Below, in pieces: positions 11,505 through 22,326 of a DNA stretch of 64,000 nucleotides. Source of the DNA: Sinotaia quadrata (taxonomy: Eukaryota > Mollusca > Gastropoda > Architaenioglossa > Viviparidae). The notes beneath the pieces are model-generated. The model searched no databases, had not been told where the DNA came from, and saw only the letters and a list, made by a program, of their open reading frames with translations. The position numbers and the translations under genes were made by a program. The stretch spans positions 72,899,571-72,963,570 of the forward strand of contig CM054183.1 of assembly GCA_028829895.1 (NCBI GenBank), in the 5' to 3' direction. The stretch's first letter is position 1. Every line of letters begins with the position of its first letter.

Positions 11505-11705
11505 ATGGAATGGTACTGTTGTCCAATAAGTGTGGCTTCTGTGACTACTGTACAGCCCTGGTCCATAGCAGTTGGCTTGCTCATAGATTGGTACTTGTAC
11601 CCAAAATGTGTGGCTTCTGTGACTATCATATAGCCAAGGGCCAGAGTAGCAGTAGGTTTCTGTATAAATTGGTACTGGTGTCTATGTGGTGTGGTTTCTC
11701 CAACT
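11505..11705. repeat. Tandem repeat, ~85 bp unit, about 2.5 copies
   Basis: Units contain GTGTGGCTTCTGTGACTA preceded by ATTGGTACTTGTACCCAAAA-like sequence. The third copy is partial. Confidence 0.75.
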
Positions 11706-12306
11706 GTCACTCATGTGTATACTGTTGTCTGATATGACTTCTTAACAAAAAGAGTGAATGTCTCTGAAGCAAAAACTTTAGGAATTCTAAATGGCCAGTC
11801 CAGCAGAAGTGATTTATAAAAAAAAATAAAATAAAATATATTTTTTTAAAAACTATGGGCACTATCATATAAATAAAGAGACAATATATTTACTCTTCAT
11901 GATATAAATGGCACTTGCAATAAAAGATTCAACATTAAAGCCAACAATTTACCTCTCAATGTCAATCAGACTTAGACAATCTTTCTCAGAGAGAGTGATA
12001 TAAATTTTTGTCTGTCTGATATATCTGCTATGCTGTAAAGGTTTGAGTTTATGCAGAGCCCTGACTGGCTCTGACAAGCTTGCACTCCTCGAAATGTATG
12101 ATGGGTGTATGATGGAAACTTGAAAAAATATATTACTACCATCATAATTAAAGTAGATTTGACCAACTCATTAAAAAAATTACTTATGATGGTGCTATTT
12201 AAAGAACAAGAACATTCTTTAACTCAAATATATTTTTAAAATGCAAACAAAAACCTAATCCAAACTATCTCAATGCATGTTTAGTGCATAAAACTGAATT
12301 ACAAAC

Positions 12307-12397
12307 CTCTAATCTGAATGCAGCTAACTGAGCTGCATAATCCAACTCATTGCCCATATCCAGCAGTTTGATAGCAACATCCCCATGCCAATGGCCT
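12307..12397 (-). CDS. ksr: KSR exon: kinase β2-β3 and start of αC
   Basis: This is a 91-nt exon with acceptor ATACAG before 12397 and donor GAG|GTTTGT after 12307. Its first base completes a Lys codon begun in exon 17657-17748. It then encodes GHWHGDVAIKLLDM and ends AFRLE. GHWHG(D/E)VAI is diagnostic for KSR, where RAF has a different β2-β3. The β3 residue is Lys (AIK). Mammalian KSR1 and KSR2 carry Arg at this site, while several invertebrate KSRs keep Lys. The final Glu corresponds to the αC glutamate. The exon continues in phase 0 into 5567-5655. The 6.6-kb intron between them holds the putative transposon at 8826-11134 and several minisatellites. Confidence 0.95.
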
Positions 12398-13914
12398 CTG
12401 TATATATTAACAAAAATTGCATCAATAAATTCTTTATATGTTAATATTAACATCATTACTCTATTACAAATAAATGTTTGATTAAATATTTTTTTAAAAG
12501 ACCAAGTGAAGACGCATACAGGTCATGAATAAATATTTATGAAAACCAGAATAAGATATATATTATAAAAAAAACACAACACTAAAGTAGTAAACAACTT
12601 GTATTTCACTATGCACTTGTTACAAGTCAAATCAAACTCAAAGATCAGTTGATGCATATCACCACTTTACTACAGAAAACATATGGCAAATGAAGATAGA
12701 ATAAGTGAATCTACTAAACAAAAAACAAAGATGTACTTCTTGTTAGAAGTTGTTAGTGCACACAACTGTGTAGTGTCTGTGTCATTTCTTCCATTAAAAA
12801 AAAAAGAGTTTTGTGGCTTCATCTGGTCCACAGGAAGACTTGTGGGATTGCGTATATTGCAACATCAAAGATGTAAAATCATGTATTTCAATTGATTATA
12901 CTGAAAACAGCAAGATATTCATAAAGAAAAAAATTAAAAACCAATAAACAAATTCAAGATAAATTTCAAAACAAAAGTCATAATTTATGACAAAAAAGGC
13001 TGACTGTTCTGTGCAGAGTGTTCACTAGAGAGAGCCATCTACTAAGTCTAGTGAGTTAATAGAAATTTAGATAATTTATTTTGGCATGTAAAAACTGCAG
13101 GATTCTGAACAAACAGGAGGGAAGACAGATAACTCCAAAACATAAATTGCATAAAACCAGTAAGAAAAATGTACTACTATCTATAAATGAGATTTACAAT
13201 ATTATTTAATGAATAAAAAATAAAAACTAGCATTTTATTTTTCAAAGTTTTCATGTACAATGATATAATGAGTTTATAATCCTGAGGTTGTATTAATTCC
13301 AACCACTATAAAAATATAAATGTGCATAAATTATATTTCAATGTTCAGTCAAAACTGCATATAATCTCATCAAAATTTAAAAAAATCTTTAAAAAAAATA
13401 TATCTTTAAAGAAATCAATAATTTCTGTTTTGTTCTTGCTTTAATTTATTTTATGTCATAAGAACTACAAAGAAACTTATTTTATTTTCACTACAAAAAA
13501 CTATTTGAAAATATAACCATCTTTTAAAAAAAACAGATCAGAAAAAATCTAAAGTTTTGAGGGTTTTTTTTAGAACAGATTATTTCCTGAGATAATGTAT
13601 TTGTCATTATCTGCTGGGACAATACCTTGATAGATATTGGTTTCTTGGCAAGGAAAGGGTGTTGTGAAAAGAACTTAAATGGTCCAAATGGATAATGTGA
13701 AGTAACTAGTCATCTGAGGAATTCTTCCGATATTGCTAAATGATGTGATAAGCAGCTCTATACTGAGTTTACCATTCACCTGATGTTATCACTTCCAATG
13801 CTGTATATAATGTGATGAGCAGCCTGCACCAGGTTCAGATGACCCAGTCAGATAGGGGCACTTTCTACCCTTGTCTTAATGTTCCTTTTTAAACGACTAT
13901 TTTTAATCTTTATG
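12398..13914. other. KSR intron sequence
   Basis: AT-rich with poly-A and poly-T runs. I see no exon, RNA gene or bounded mobile element between the KSR exon and the hAT remnant. Confidence 0.4.
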
Positions 13915-13922
13915 ATGTAGGT

Positions 13923-14696
13923 CAGGGGTCTCCAAACTTTTCAGCCTGAGGGCTGCATTAACTATCAAACAGCAGTTCGAGGTCCAAATAAAAAAGAATC
14001 AAAACATGGATTTTAAAAAATTATTTATTTAATATTATTTTATTCAGTTATTATTTAATAACACATTGATCCACTACACATGAACACCTGTATTAGTGGG
14101 AATGGTGAAATTGTTTCCTGGATGCCAAAATAGCAGACATTTCTGGCTTTAGATTTGATGTCCCTAACATCAACAGTGACCTGAGATTATCATCGGACAA
14201 GTTTGTTCTCAAATTGTTCTTCACGTATTTTCATTCTTGAAAATGTTTGTTCACACAGGTATGTTGATCCAAAGATTGAAAGGTACCTTGATGCAAAGGT
14301 TTTGACATTAGGAATGTCTTCCTTGGGCAAAAACTGGTAAAAACCCACCAGTCTTCTTTGAACTTGTCCCTAAGGAGGTCATTTGCTTGCAACTCAATGG
14401 CTTTGTCTAATAGTCACGGTTGACCGCTTGTATACTATAGACTGGGTGGACTGGATACTTAGAATATGTCCGACTTATGTAACAATCAGTGACCCATATC
14501 AATAACGCTCCTTTATTCCAAATCTGGGTCAGAGTTGTTTGTTCCCTCTCAACTCTCAGAGATTAGAGACAGAAAAATTTAGTGGCGGCTGATCTTGGCA
14601 GGATACACGTAAATTTCCGTAATTTTTTTCCATAGACAAAAAGGTCTCCACGGGCCACATGAGAGGGCCTCGCGGGCCGTAGTTTGGAGACCCCTG
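13923..14696 (-). mobile_element. hAT remnant with transposase C-terminal fragment
   Basis: Terminal inverted repeats CAGGGGTCTCCAAACT (13923-13938) and its inverse (14681-14696) bound a 774-bp element. The flanking octamers ATGTAGGT and CTCTAGGT match at 6 of 8 bases, as for an old 8-bp hAT target duplication. On the minus strand (about 14340-14090) a frameshifted frame encodes LPKEDIPNV, then STYLCEQTFSRMK and NNLRTNLSDDNLRSLL. This is the hAT dimerisation region of ZBED-like transposases. The rest of the transposase is deleted, so the element is non-autonomous and inactive. Confidence 0.88.
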
Positions 14697-14704
14697 CTCT
14701 AGGT

Positions 14705-15750
14705 AATGATAGGGGAGGTAACTAGTTTATCTTTAACCAAAAAAAGGGAGGACTGAATTCAAAAGCTATTCTGTGTGCCCATACCCAAGTTAAAAGGCTG
14801 AATGATACCATAGTTGCAGTGTGATATCTGATCTGTTAATGAAAACTCTCCACAGAGCAATGATATGTGACAATGTCTTTTGTTTATGATATCCCATGAC
14901 AAGTTAAAAATAGTCTGTGATGTCAAATCGATGTACAATATCTAGCCTACTATTTGGATGAAGAGTGAAGTGGTTTTCACACTCCATGAATCAAACTTGA
15001 AAACATGTGCCTAGAAATTTATGGTAAATGCTTTGAAGGAAAAAACAACAGTGAATGAGTGAGTGAGCAAGAGGGAAAGTTAAGTGAATGTGAGTGAAGA
15101 AGAAAGCTTAGCATGTTTGTCTCCTGATAAAACCTTAATGAAGAAACAACTAAAACTAGTTTTCAAAAAACAGTTCTAAGCAATCAATAACTTAAATTTC
15201 CAACAAGAAAGCTTATGTGCTTGAAGATAAAATGTTTGTTAAAGGGGTTCAATGCCATCATGTGGTCAACTCATGCAATGTCATTTCTGAGTGGGTATGG
15301 AAGAAGGATTGAAGTTTTGCACTACTAATTGTTTCATGTGGGCATTGTTACCTCTCCTGAAGAAAACCCATCACAATGAATTTCCTCCTTCCATTAGTGT
15401 GCACAAGTCCACTGGATAAAACAATTGTTATTCTAGAATCATTCCATCCCTTAGTCTTAGTGTTTGGGCAAGAAACCTTGTCTCTAATCATCACATGAGA
15501 CAAATTGGCCGTGAAAGTGTGATGAATCTGTATTTGCCCTATTTTAATTCCATAAATAAAATGTAATAAAAATTTCTCATGATGGTGTTTGCTGGTTTCA
15601 GTTTGAGTCTAGGTCTAGAGTCTACATCTGACCATGAACAGATAGTGTTTACAATTTTACATTTTTCTTAAGTATGTGTTTATATCTGTTTTGAAAGTGC
15701 AATTTTCACATTTTCCTCAGCTTTAGTCACTCACAAAAAACTGTTAATAA
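14705..15750. other. KSR intron sequence
   Basis: I recognised no coding or structural feature. The stretch lies between two hAT-derived segments. Confidence 0.35.
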
Positions 15751-16900
15751 TTGTTAAATCATTACATTTTCTTCCTAAGAGATGGACAAGTGGGTTATTT
15801 GAAAACAAAAGCAATAAATGATAATGATGAGGTAAATGAAACAGATGAACTCAATTATTTGGGGTTAAACGAAAAAAAAAAGAGAATAGAAGAACATTTG
15901 CAAAAATGTCAAGGCTGGAAACTGAAATTTGTTGTGATACAAAAAGTCAATGAAAAGCCAGTGTGCATTCTGTGCAGACTAGGTTTTTGCAATATGCACA
16001 GAATAAATAATTTTCCAGCTGATGACTAGTCATTTTAGTGAAATCACCAGTATGAAATAACAATTTTAAGAAAAACAATTTATTTCACCAAATGAGCTAG
16101 AGATGCTAGCTAGCTATAAAGCAGTTTGTTTTCTTGTTCAGGAAAAGAAACCATTTTCTGATGCTGAGATGGTGAAGGAAATTCTGATCGTGCTGATAGA
16201 AACTTTGTTGGAGAATTATGATTCAAAGGTGAAGAATAATATCTTCCAAAAATATTGCATCTAAGCTACAGGACTGTTATTCACAGAGTGCTAGAATTAT
16301 CAAAATAGAGCAACTGATAATATGACTTTGTGGTGCTGGACAAGTGAACTGGTCTTAATGACACAGAACAATTAACTTTGGGGATTTGCTTTTGCTTCCC
16401 AACCTTCAAATTTATGGAGAAATCCTTGTGTTTTGTGGACTGTGAGTGTCTACCAAAAATGTGATCTAGATCTGTGAAAAACTAGTACGCCCATAATGAA
16501 TGGAGGAAAACTGGGATTTGTCTCCTTTTTTCAAGCAATTATCTCTTTTAATAAGAAAGGCAAGAAAACCTTCTTCGATTGCACTCTGCATCAGAAAAAT
16601 ATGTGTGTCTCAAATGCCAGGAACATACATGTTGCAATAATTTTACAGATAGGGTTGCTAAATTCATGAATTACATCCAAAATAAAAGGTCCCTTACTCA
16701 CTGACAGTTTGTTATAGCTTTCAAAGAAGGTACAAACTGTCATTTCAAAAATCATAATGACTCTGCAAAAGAGAGATGGCTGAGCAGAGGAAAAGTATTG
16801 GAATGATTTACCTATTTGCTTCTTCAAATTGAAGATTATCTTGATAAAAAACATCAGATAAAAAATTATGGTTATGCTATATGGTGAAAACATGCTTATA
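15751..16900 (+). pseudogene. Decayed hAT (ZBED/GTF2IRD2-like) transposase
   Basis: The first frame (15751-16029) carries a BED-finger-like start (FVVIQKVNEKPVCILC). After stops and frameshifts come EKKPFSDAEMVKEIL (about 16140), a catalytic-domain-like FVVLDKSTGLNDTEQLTLGI (about 16326) and MNGGKLGFVSLF (about 16497). The segment around 16535-16880 encodes DCTLHQKNMCVS, a broken SEVRWLSRGKVLE-like block (the hAT W-L-S-R-G-K-V signature) and YGYAIW. The order of these blocks matches ZBED5/GTF2IRD2/SCAND3-type hAT transposases. It has many stops and no TIR was identified, so this is an old inactive copy lying antisense to the KSR gene. Confidence 0.8.
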
Positions 16901-17656
16901 CCTCCCCTAAAAGCTTAAAGTGTAAGTATGTTTTCTTAAACCCTCATCAATCCATTTTATAACCCTGTAACCAATTAAAAATAAACAATCAAATAAACCT
17001 GCAAAATTACTTTTGAGATTGTTGCTGAAGGCAAATAAATGAACAAACCAAATAACCAAACCTATAGCTTAGAAAAATAGAATACTTATTATGATCTTAT
17101 GTATGGAGACAGAATAAAGTGAACATATTTAACTATGGCTGACTAGAGGTCATTACTTTTGTGCATTAATCCATGTATTGCAACGGTGATTACTTGCAGA
17201 AGGATAAAACCTCTGGCAACTCATGAATTATGTGAAAAATGAGTTAAAATTATCTTTCTCAACTGAAAGGCAACATTTTTATTACTTTACAATTAACAAA
17301 GCATGGCGCCGCTTATAATAAATTATGCATTAAGGCATGCTGATGCTACTTAAGCTTTGCCAAGATGTTGAGAAAAGTTTAAATTAGTGAAATCTAGTGC
17401 TCGTGCATTCTGTATCTTTGACAATTATTTCTATCAGCAAGTTAATCTTCAAAACAAATTATTCACTTAAGAATAACCATGAATAAATATAATTAAACAG
17501 CTCAAACTGGAGCATCTTTTAAAAAATACCATACATTTAGTAATTGTAATGAAGGCTATAAAAACAATATGATGACCTTTTCTTTGTGATTATATAGAAA
17601 TCTTGTAACATTATATATTAACAACTCTTACAAGAATTTAATAATTTTGAACTAAC
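16901..17656. other. KSR intron sequence
   Basis: AT-rich, with no supported feature. It may include the 3' remainder of the hAT pseudogene. Confidence 0.35.
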
Positions 17657-17748
17657 TTGTGAACAGTTCCAAATCTTCCTTTGCCAATGGGATCATCAAT
17701 GATAAGTTCTTCATATGGAATGTCCCACTCACGCATAGTTGCTGCTAA
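17657..17748 (-). CDS. ksr: KSR exon: start of kinase domain, glycine-rich loop
   Basis: This 92-nt exon has acceptor TTTCAG before 17748 and donor CACAA|GTTAGT after 17657. It encodes LAATMREWDIPYEEL and then DDPIGKGRFGTVH. EWDIP(Y/F) directly before the kinase domain and IGKGRFG are characteristic of KSR proteins. The frame joins in phase 0 with the upstream exon 22234-22326 and in phase 2 with 12307-12397. An additional plus-strand ORF at this place is not expected and is not seen. Confidence 0.95.
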
Positions 17749-17975
17749 CTGAAACACAAAATGCAATAGTTTACCACTCCTTAAATATAGAATGCTTCAT
17801 TTAAGCAATGATGTATGATTTGTGAAAAGAATAATTTAAAATTAATATTACTATAACTCTTTTATATTATTATATAACATTTTTAGTAAATTTAGCTTTA
17901 CTTCCAGTTCATTTAGCAAAGTATTAATACTTTATCATTATGTGTTGTATATGCATGCATATATATGTTTGTGTG

Positions 17976-17978
<3 letters not shown>

Positions 17979-18026
<48 letters not shown>
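17979..18026. repeat. (GA)n microsatellite
   Basis: A pure GA run of 48 bases, about 230 bp from the acceptor of the KSR exon at 17657-17748. Confidence 0.97.
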
Positions 18027-18031
<5 letters not shown>

Positions 18032-18319
18032 AAGGAGTGAGAAATGCATGTACAGTGGAACCTGAGTAATTATAACTGCTTTTGTGAAGACAGAATTTGT
18101 TCAAGCTAGAAATAAATAAAATACTGGTAAATATATATGATAAATGAAATACATTATACCTTCTGATTATCTTTATAATATACTACTGTAATATTAACTA
18201 TTTTCATGTATTTTGTTCATCAAGAAACAACATTTCAATTAAAATATATCTGCAATAAGACAAATGTAGAAAAATATTTTTGAAAAAAAAAATCAACTTA
18301 TGTTATATGGTACCAAGAG

Positions 18320-18530
18320 ACATGCAGCTACCAATGATCATTTCCCCACTTCTTAGATTTAATTATGTTTGCAGTAAACACTTTGCCAAATAACGAAATG
18401 TGCAGCTAGCTACCAATGATCACTTCCCCACTTCTTAGACTTAACTAAGTTTGCAGTAAACACTTTGCCAAATAACGAAATGTGCAGCTAGCTACCAATG
18501 ATCACTTCCCCACTTCTTAGATGTAACTGT
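18320..18530. repeat. Tandem repeat, ~80 bp unit, ~2.6 copies
   Basis: Units contain TACCAATGATCACTTCCCCA, then CTTCTTAGACTTAACTAAG and GCAGTAAACACTTTGCC. Copies two and three are nearly identical. Confidence 0.92.
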
Positions 18531-19619
18531 GTGAGATATGCAACCTTTGTTACTGGTTATGATTATTATTATAATTAATCATCCATAACTAATTACAAGC
18601 GATGGAGAAATCTTAATTTATGTTTATTAATAATTCTCCCAGGAGACACCACTCATCTCTTACTTGGCAGAATATACAGGTGTAGTAAAAGTCTTCTCCC
18701 TTCAACAATAATAATAATATATGTTTTACTGTCACAAAATACTTTTGTAGGTGGAAACTTCTTAAAAAATGGAGTAATAAAAATCCATCTTTTATTTTTA
18801 TTTAATGAGCCCCATCCACCCATTATTACTCCACATAAGGTTTCAATATATGTGCAAGAAAATTAATAAATTTAACAATAAATTTATTAAATCAGCAATC
18901 AAATATACAACATAAGAATATAATCAAAAGAGCATTGACATTTAATCACTTCACAACAAAGTTTGATTAAACATTACACACTTATTAAGTTTTTCCTAGC
19001 ATCAGCAGTCAAATATATATATAATCATGTTCAAAGAAATGAGAGTGGAATTTTAAAGAGATAATTATAGTCAATGTATATAACTTTTTTAAAGATGGCA
19101 GCTGTCGCTAGCACACATTCACAATCAAGCGATTTGCAACAAGTCACTTTCTTTCTTATTAGACGATGGTCCAACATACCCATTTTAGGTGTTCTAGAAT
19201 CTTTGATGCACTCACAAAGCACATCTTAGAGAATCGTCGAGAACTTCAAAGCACACCACAAGGAATGTTTCAAAATCTTCATGTGCGCTACCTAAGCACA
19301 CCATGAGGAATGTTCAAAATCTTTGTGAATTCTTGAGACCAAACTCAAACCTCAATTCCAACAAAAATCAACTTACAGCAATATGTTTATTGATAAGTTC
19401 AATAATAATGCTAGATACACACAGCATGATCTGGTAGAGCAGTGGTCCCCAACCTTTTTATGGCCGCGGACCGGTCAACGTTTGATAATTTTACCGCGGC
19501 CCGGTGAGGTGGGGGACGTTGATTGTTTATATTTAGATTGTTTTGATTTAATAAATTTAATTGAATTGTATTTAAACATGCCTTCAAAATAAAATACAGT
19601 TACACCAAAAAATGAATAT

Positions 19620-19865
19620 AAAGTGATTTAACATTTTAACTCACTAAAACGCTAAATCAATGAGAACCCTGAGCTTGTTTCTTTGCAACGAGAAGGTTCC
19701 ATCTGGGGGTAATAGTAGACAATGACACCCGAAGTGTGTTGCTTATGTCCAGTTTATTCCGTTGTTTTGTTTTTGGTTGCTGTCACTGCAGAAAACCCCG
19801 CTTCACACAGATAGGATGTCGGAAATGGCAATAGGGATTTAAGTGCGGTGGTGGCCATTGTTGTA
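19620..19865 (-). pseudogene. hAT transposase C-terminal tail (copy 1)
   Basis: The minus-strand frame encodes LPFPTSYLCEAGFSAV followed by TATKNK. It then breaks before a QAQGS-like end, typical of the last 60 residues of ZBED-type hAT transposases. No catalytic core precedes it. Confidence 0.8.
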
Positions 19866-19970
19866 TTGATGGGTGAGGGGGTTTACAGAGCCCAGGCTAA
19901 TACCACATCGTCTGCACTTAGTGTGTATGTGCGCCCAGGATATTCACCAGTGGTGTTGTTGCTGTTGTTG

Positions 19971-20591
19971 TCATTGGCACTGTTGTTGTTGATGTCCCCA
20001 GTATCCATTGGGCTGTATGTAGGTGGGTGTTGGTGGCCAGTATAGGTGGTCAAACATTAGTTGAATTAGATCCACAAATATCCCCACTGCATGTGATGTT
20101 GCTCCCTGTGCTGCCACCGTTGTTGTTGTGGCTGTAGTAGATGATACTGTTGTTGTCGTCTGATGTGTTGTGGCGGGCGCCTTCTTTTTGATTTGGGGCT
20201 CCGTTCTGTAGTTTTTCCTTGTGTCTGTTGTGGTTGTCTTTGTTGCAGTCCTTGGTGGTGACTCTGGCTGTGGATTGGTGGCAGTTGGTTTAGTCGTTGT
20301 TGTTGTTTCTTGTGGTGTAGTTGGAGCGTTGTCGACTTCTGTTTCGGTCTGTGCGTCAGTTGTCTTCACTTCTTTTTCTGTTTGTATTTTTCTTTCTTGC
20401 GTCTTGATATGTACCATTTGTGTGCTAGAGAATTTTTGGCGTTTCTTCTTATTTTCAGTGGTAGTTGTTTTGATTTCTTTTTCTTTGCTGATAGAGCTTG
20501 TAGTCTGAGTTTCCTTATTATCTGTTGTGGGTTTTGGAGTTTGCGAGAATGCCTGTCTGATTTCTTGTTTTGCTGTTTGAGTTGAATTCAC
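19971..20591 (-). CDS. Thr/Gln/Lys-rich ORF in hAT element (copy 1)
   Basis: This is a 206-codon frame, very rich in Thr, Gln, Lys and Ser. It has recurring acidic or polar Q-T motifs (NKETQTT, DAQTETE, HIKTQE) and threonine runs (TTTTTKPTA). There is no transposase, zinc-finger or membrane signature. It probably continues the frame that begins at MSK[R/C]HTRQAS upstream, separated here by frameshifts. The protein family is not recognised. Low complexity means composition alone cannot prove function. Retention in both element copies suggests it belongs to the family rather than to this site. Confidence 0.45.
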   Translation of the reverse strand: MNSTQTAKQEIRQAFSQTPKPTTDNKETQTTSSISKEKEIKTTTTENKKKRQKFSSTQMVHIKTQERKIQTEKEVKTTDAQTETEVDNAPTTPQETTTTTKPTATNPQPESPPRTATKTTTTDTRKNYRTEPQIKKKAPATTHQTTTTVSSTTATTTTVAAQGATSHAVGIFVDLIQLMFDHLYWPPTPTYIQPNGYWGHQQQQCQ

Positions 20592-20993
20592 TTTGGCCGT
20601 AGGTGGAATTTTCCAGATGATGTTGGTGTTTATTCCCTGTTCTGTTGTAGTGGCTTGTAGAGTTTGGGTGGAAACGTGGCTTTTTCCTTCAAAGACTGTT
20701 TGAGTTGTGCCGTCTTCCTGTGTGGGTTTTCGCGTTGTTTCCTCCTTTTCTGTTTATGAAGAGCGTGTTTTTGTTGTCAGCGTTATTTTCCAGATGATGT
20801 CTGTCTGTGTTTCACAGTCTGTTGATGTAGTTTTTTTCCCAGTTGTCTTGTCAGGTGCTTGTTTAAAATCTTGTGGAGACCAATTGCGGTTAAGATGGCT
20901 TGTTGTCTAGTGTAAGTTCATCTTCCATTTTTGTGTGGAAGAGGGTCAACAGCAAATTAGTGAACGCATTTTTTAGTTCAACGTTTTTAGTTT

Positions 20994-21344
20994 CTAGTGT
21001 GAAGGTGAAGGGGGTAACTTTTTGTATGCCCCCATTTTCGGTTGGTTTGCTGATTTCACAGCAGTATTTTGTCCAGTCTTCTCCTTTGTACTTCTTAATG
21101 TTTGCACCTCTTCAAGCCTCTTTTGCCGTATCTGTCTCAGCTGGGCTATGCGCTCGTTTGTGAAACAGAAAGGACCGTCCGCATCTTCTGTGACTGACTC
21201 AGAATCGCGTAAAATGTCACTTGGTGGAGTGGGCAGTAGTGGCGTTTTTGCCAGCCCTGAAAAGGGCTGAGGCTTGGTGCTGGCTTGTCTGGTGTGGCAC
21301 TTTGACATGACTCTCCTCCCGGCGGTCCAATGGACGGAGTGCAT
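20994..21344 (-). pseudogene. hAT cargo protein N-terminal part, frameshifted (copy 1)
   Basis: The frame contains MSKCHTRQASTKPQPFSGLA, LPTPPSDIL, EDADGPFCFTNERIAQL and RQKRLEEVQTL. It then loses the frame that copy 2 (59755-60207) keeps. The conserved serine/proline-rich start and the following charged helix-like segment are shared by both copies. Function unknown. Confidence 0.6.
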
Positions 21345-22233
21345 TCATCGGTGGTCCGAAGCGAAGTGTGTTGGTGTGGTTGGGAAGTAGAGCTCGAATT
21401 CTTTAAAAGCAAAGACAGATGATCGTGCACCAAATGGGAGAATGAATGCTCAGACTCAATCTCGCCCATGGAAAGTCGCACAAAACCGAGAGAAATTCAC
21501 CATAGTAAATAAAATTGGGCGGCCCGGTACCATTTGGTCCACGGACCGGTACTGGTCCGCGGACCGGGGGTTGGGGACCACTGTGGTAGAGTACAGTAGT
21601 CACTACAGTATGAAGTGGATACATGATTACAAAATATCAAGAACATCAAAAGGCACGCTCCTTTCTGCAAAAGTTAAATTAAGGACAGCACTAAGTTTCA
21701 GGAATATTTCTAAATTCCTTTCTCTCTTACACACATTCTCAACTTACAAATCCTGCAACAATATTCGTTAGCCTGATATACATGCAGCATAAGAAAGATA
21801 ACATCGATCAAAATTCACAAGTATAATGTACAATGTAATCAAATTAGCAATCAAAGAAATAATGGTTCAATTACAGAAGCATTCTCCAATTCAAATCATA
21901 GATCAACAGCAAATGTGCAAAATATTTCTAAGTCGAGTTTATGTTCTATTTTAATTTTAATAAACCACTGTTCCTAAAACTTCTGAGAGGTACCTCAGTC
22001 TGTGAAAAAGCTTGCTTTCACATTAATATTGTATATAACTTTGTGGTTGCTATTTATTATTTATATTTTAGTAAACCATGTTAATGTTTTTCAGATTAAC
22101 TCAGATTTTTAAAATATATTTCACTTTACACTGAACTTATTGCTATTTGGCTGTTCAAATGGCTTAATAAGCAAAATTAAAAAATAAAAGACCAAATGCA
22201 TAAAAACTAATTGTACATGTATGTAATACTCAC

Positions 22234-22326
22234 ACTATTTTGTCGGTTCCAGCTGTGGCCAAGTGGATCATCTTGGCTGTCAACTGAATCCACCCTGTCC
22301 AGAAGGTTACGTTCTGATGTGTTACT
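22234..22326 (-). CDS. ksr: KSR exon: acidic linker before the kinase domain
   Basis: This 93-nt exon (31 codons, phase 0 on both sides) has acceptor CTTCAG before 22326 and donor AATAGT|GTGAGT after 22234. It encodes SNTSERNLLDRVDSVDSQDD and then PLGHSWNRQNS. This is the low-conservation spacer between the FxFP region and the kinase domain. It is identified by position, matching phases and clean splice sites rather than by motif. It contains an R-x-x-S site (RQNS) at its end, a possible basophilic kinase target. Confidence 0.85.

Larger units (their letters stand above)
19440..21583 (-). mobile_element. hAT element carrying non-transposase ORF, copy 1
   Basis: The ends CAGTGGTCCCCAACC (19440-19454) and the inverse (21569-21583) form the TIR. 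TGGTAGAG at 19432-19439 and 21584-21591 is a perfect 8-bp target duplication. The element is 2144 bp and homologous end to end with 58262-60484. Its minus strand begins with an MSK[R/C]HTRQAS ORF, continues with a Thr/Gln/Lys-rich region and ends with a hAT transposase tail (LPFPTSYLCEAGFSAV, near 19840-19780). The middle of a normal hAT transposase (BED finger, catalytic core) is missing. It is non-autonomous, with an intact duplication, so the insertion is not ancient. Confidence 0.93.
18700..21925 (+). repeat. Dispersed repeat, copy A (split by a hAT insertion)
   Basis: Two segments (about 18700-19439 and 21592-21925) together match 38935-39995 in inverted orientation. Shared stretches include ATCAAAAGAGCATTGACATT (reverse complement near 39805), GGCAGCTGTCGCTAGCAC/GGCAGCTGTTGCCAGTAT, TTGCAACAAGTCAC and TTCTCAACTTACAAA-TCCTGC. 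The cargo-bearing hAT inserted in the middle. The family is unknown to me and shows no clear coding capacity. Confidence 0.75.

Noticed and set aside
11961..12033. Exon-like open segment (minus strand, acceptor TTTACAG, donor GAG|GTAAAT) encoding YIRQTKIYITLSEKDCLSL
   Set aside because: It does not match KSR between the β3 and αC exons, which already join perfectly in phase 0 without it.
18053..18085. CAGTGGAACCTGAGTAATTATAACT, like a Tigger/pogo transposon end
   Set aside because: Only a short one-sided match. No partner TIR or transposase was found nearby.
19031..19222. 63-codon minus-strand frame near the first hAT
   Set aside because: It lies in dispersed repeat copy A. The homologous part of copy B has a different frame and no shared conserved protein.
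20221..20585. Plus-strand hydrophobic, Val/Leu-rich frames (also 58788-59399)
   Set aside because: They are the antisense shadow of the Thr/Gln/Lys-rich ORF of the hAT elements.
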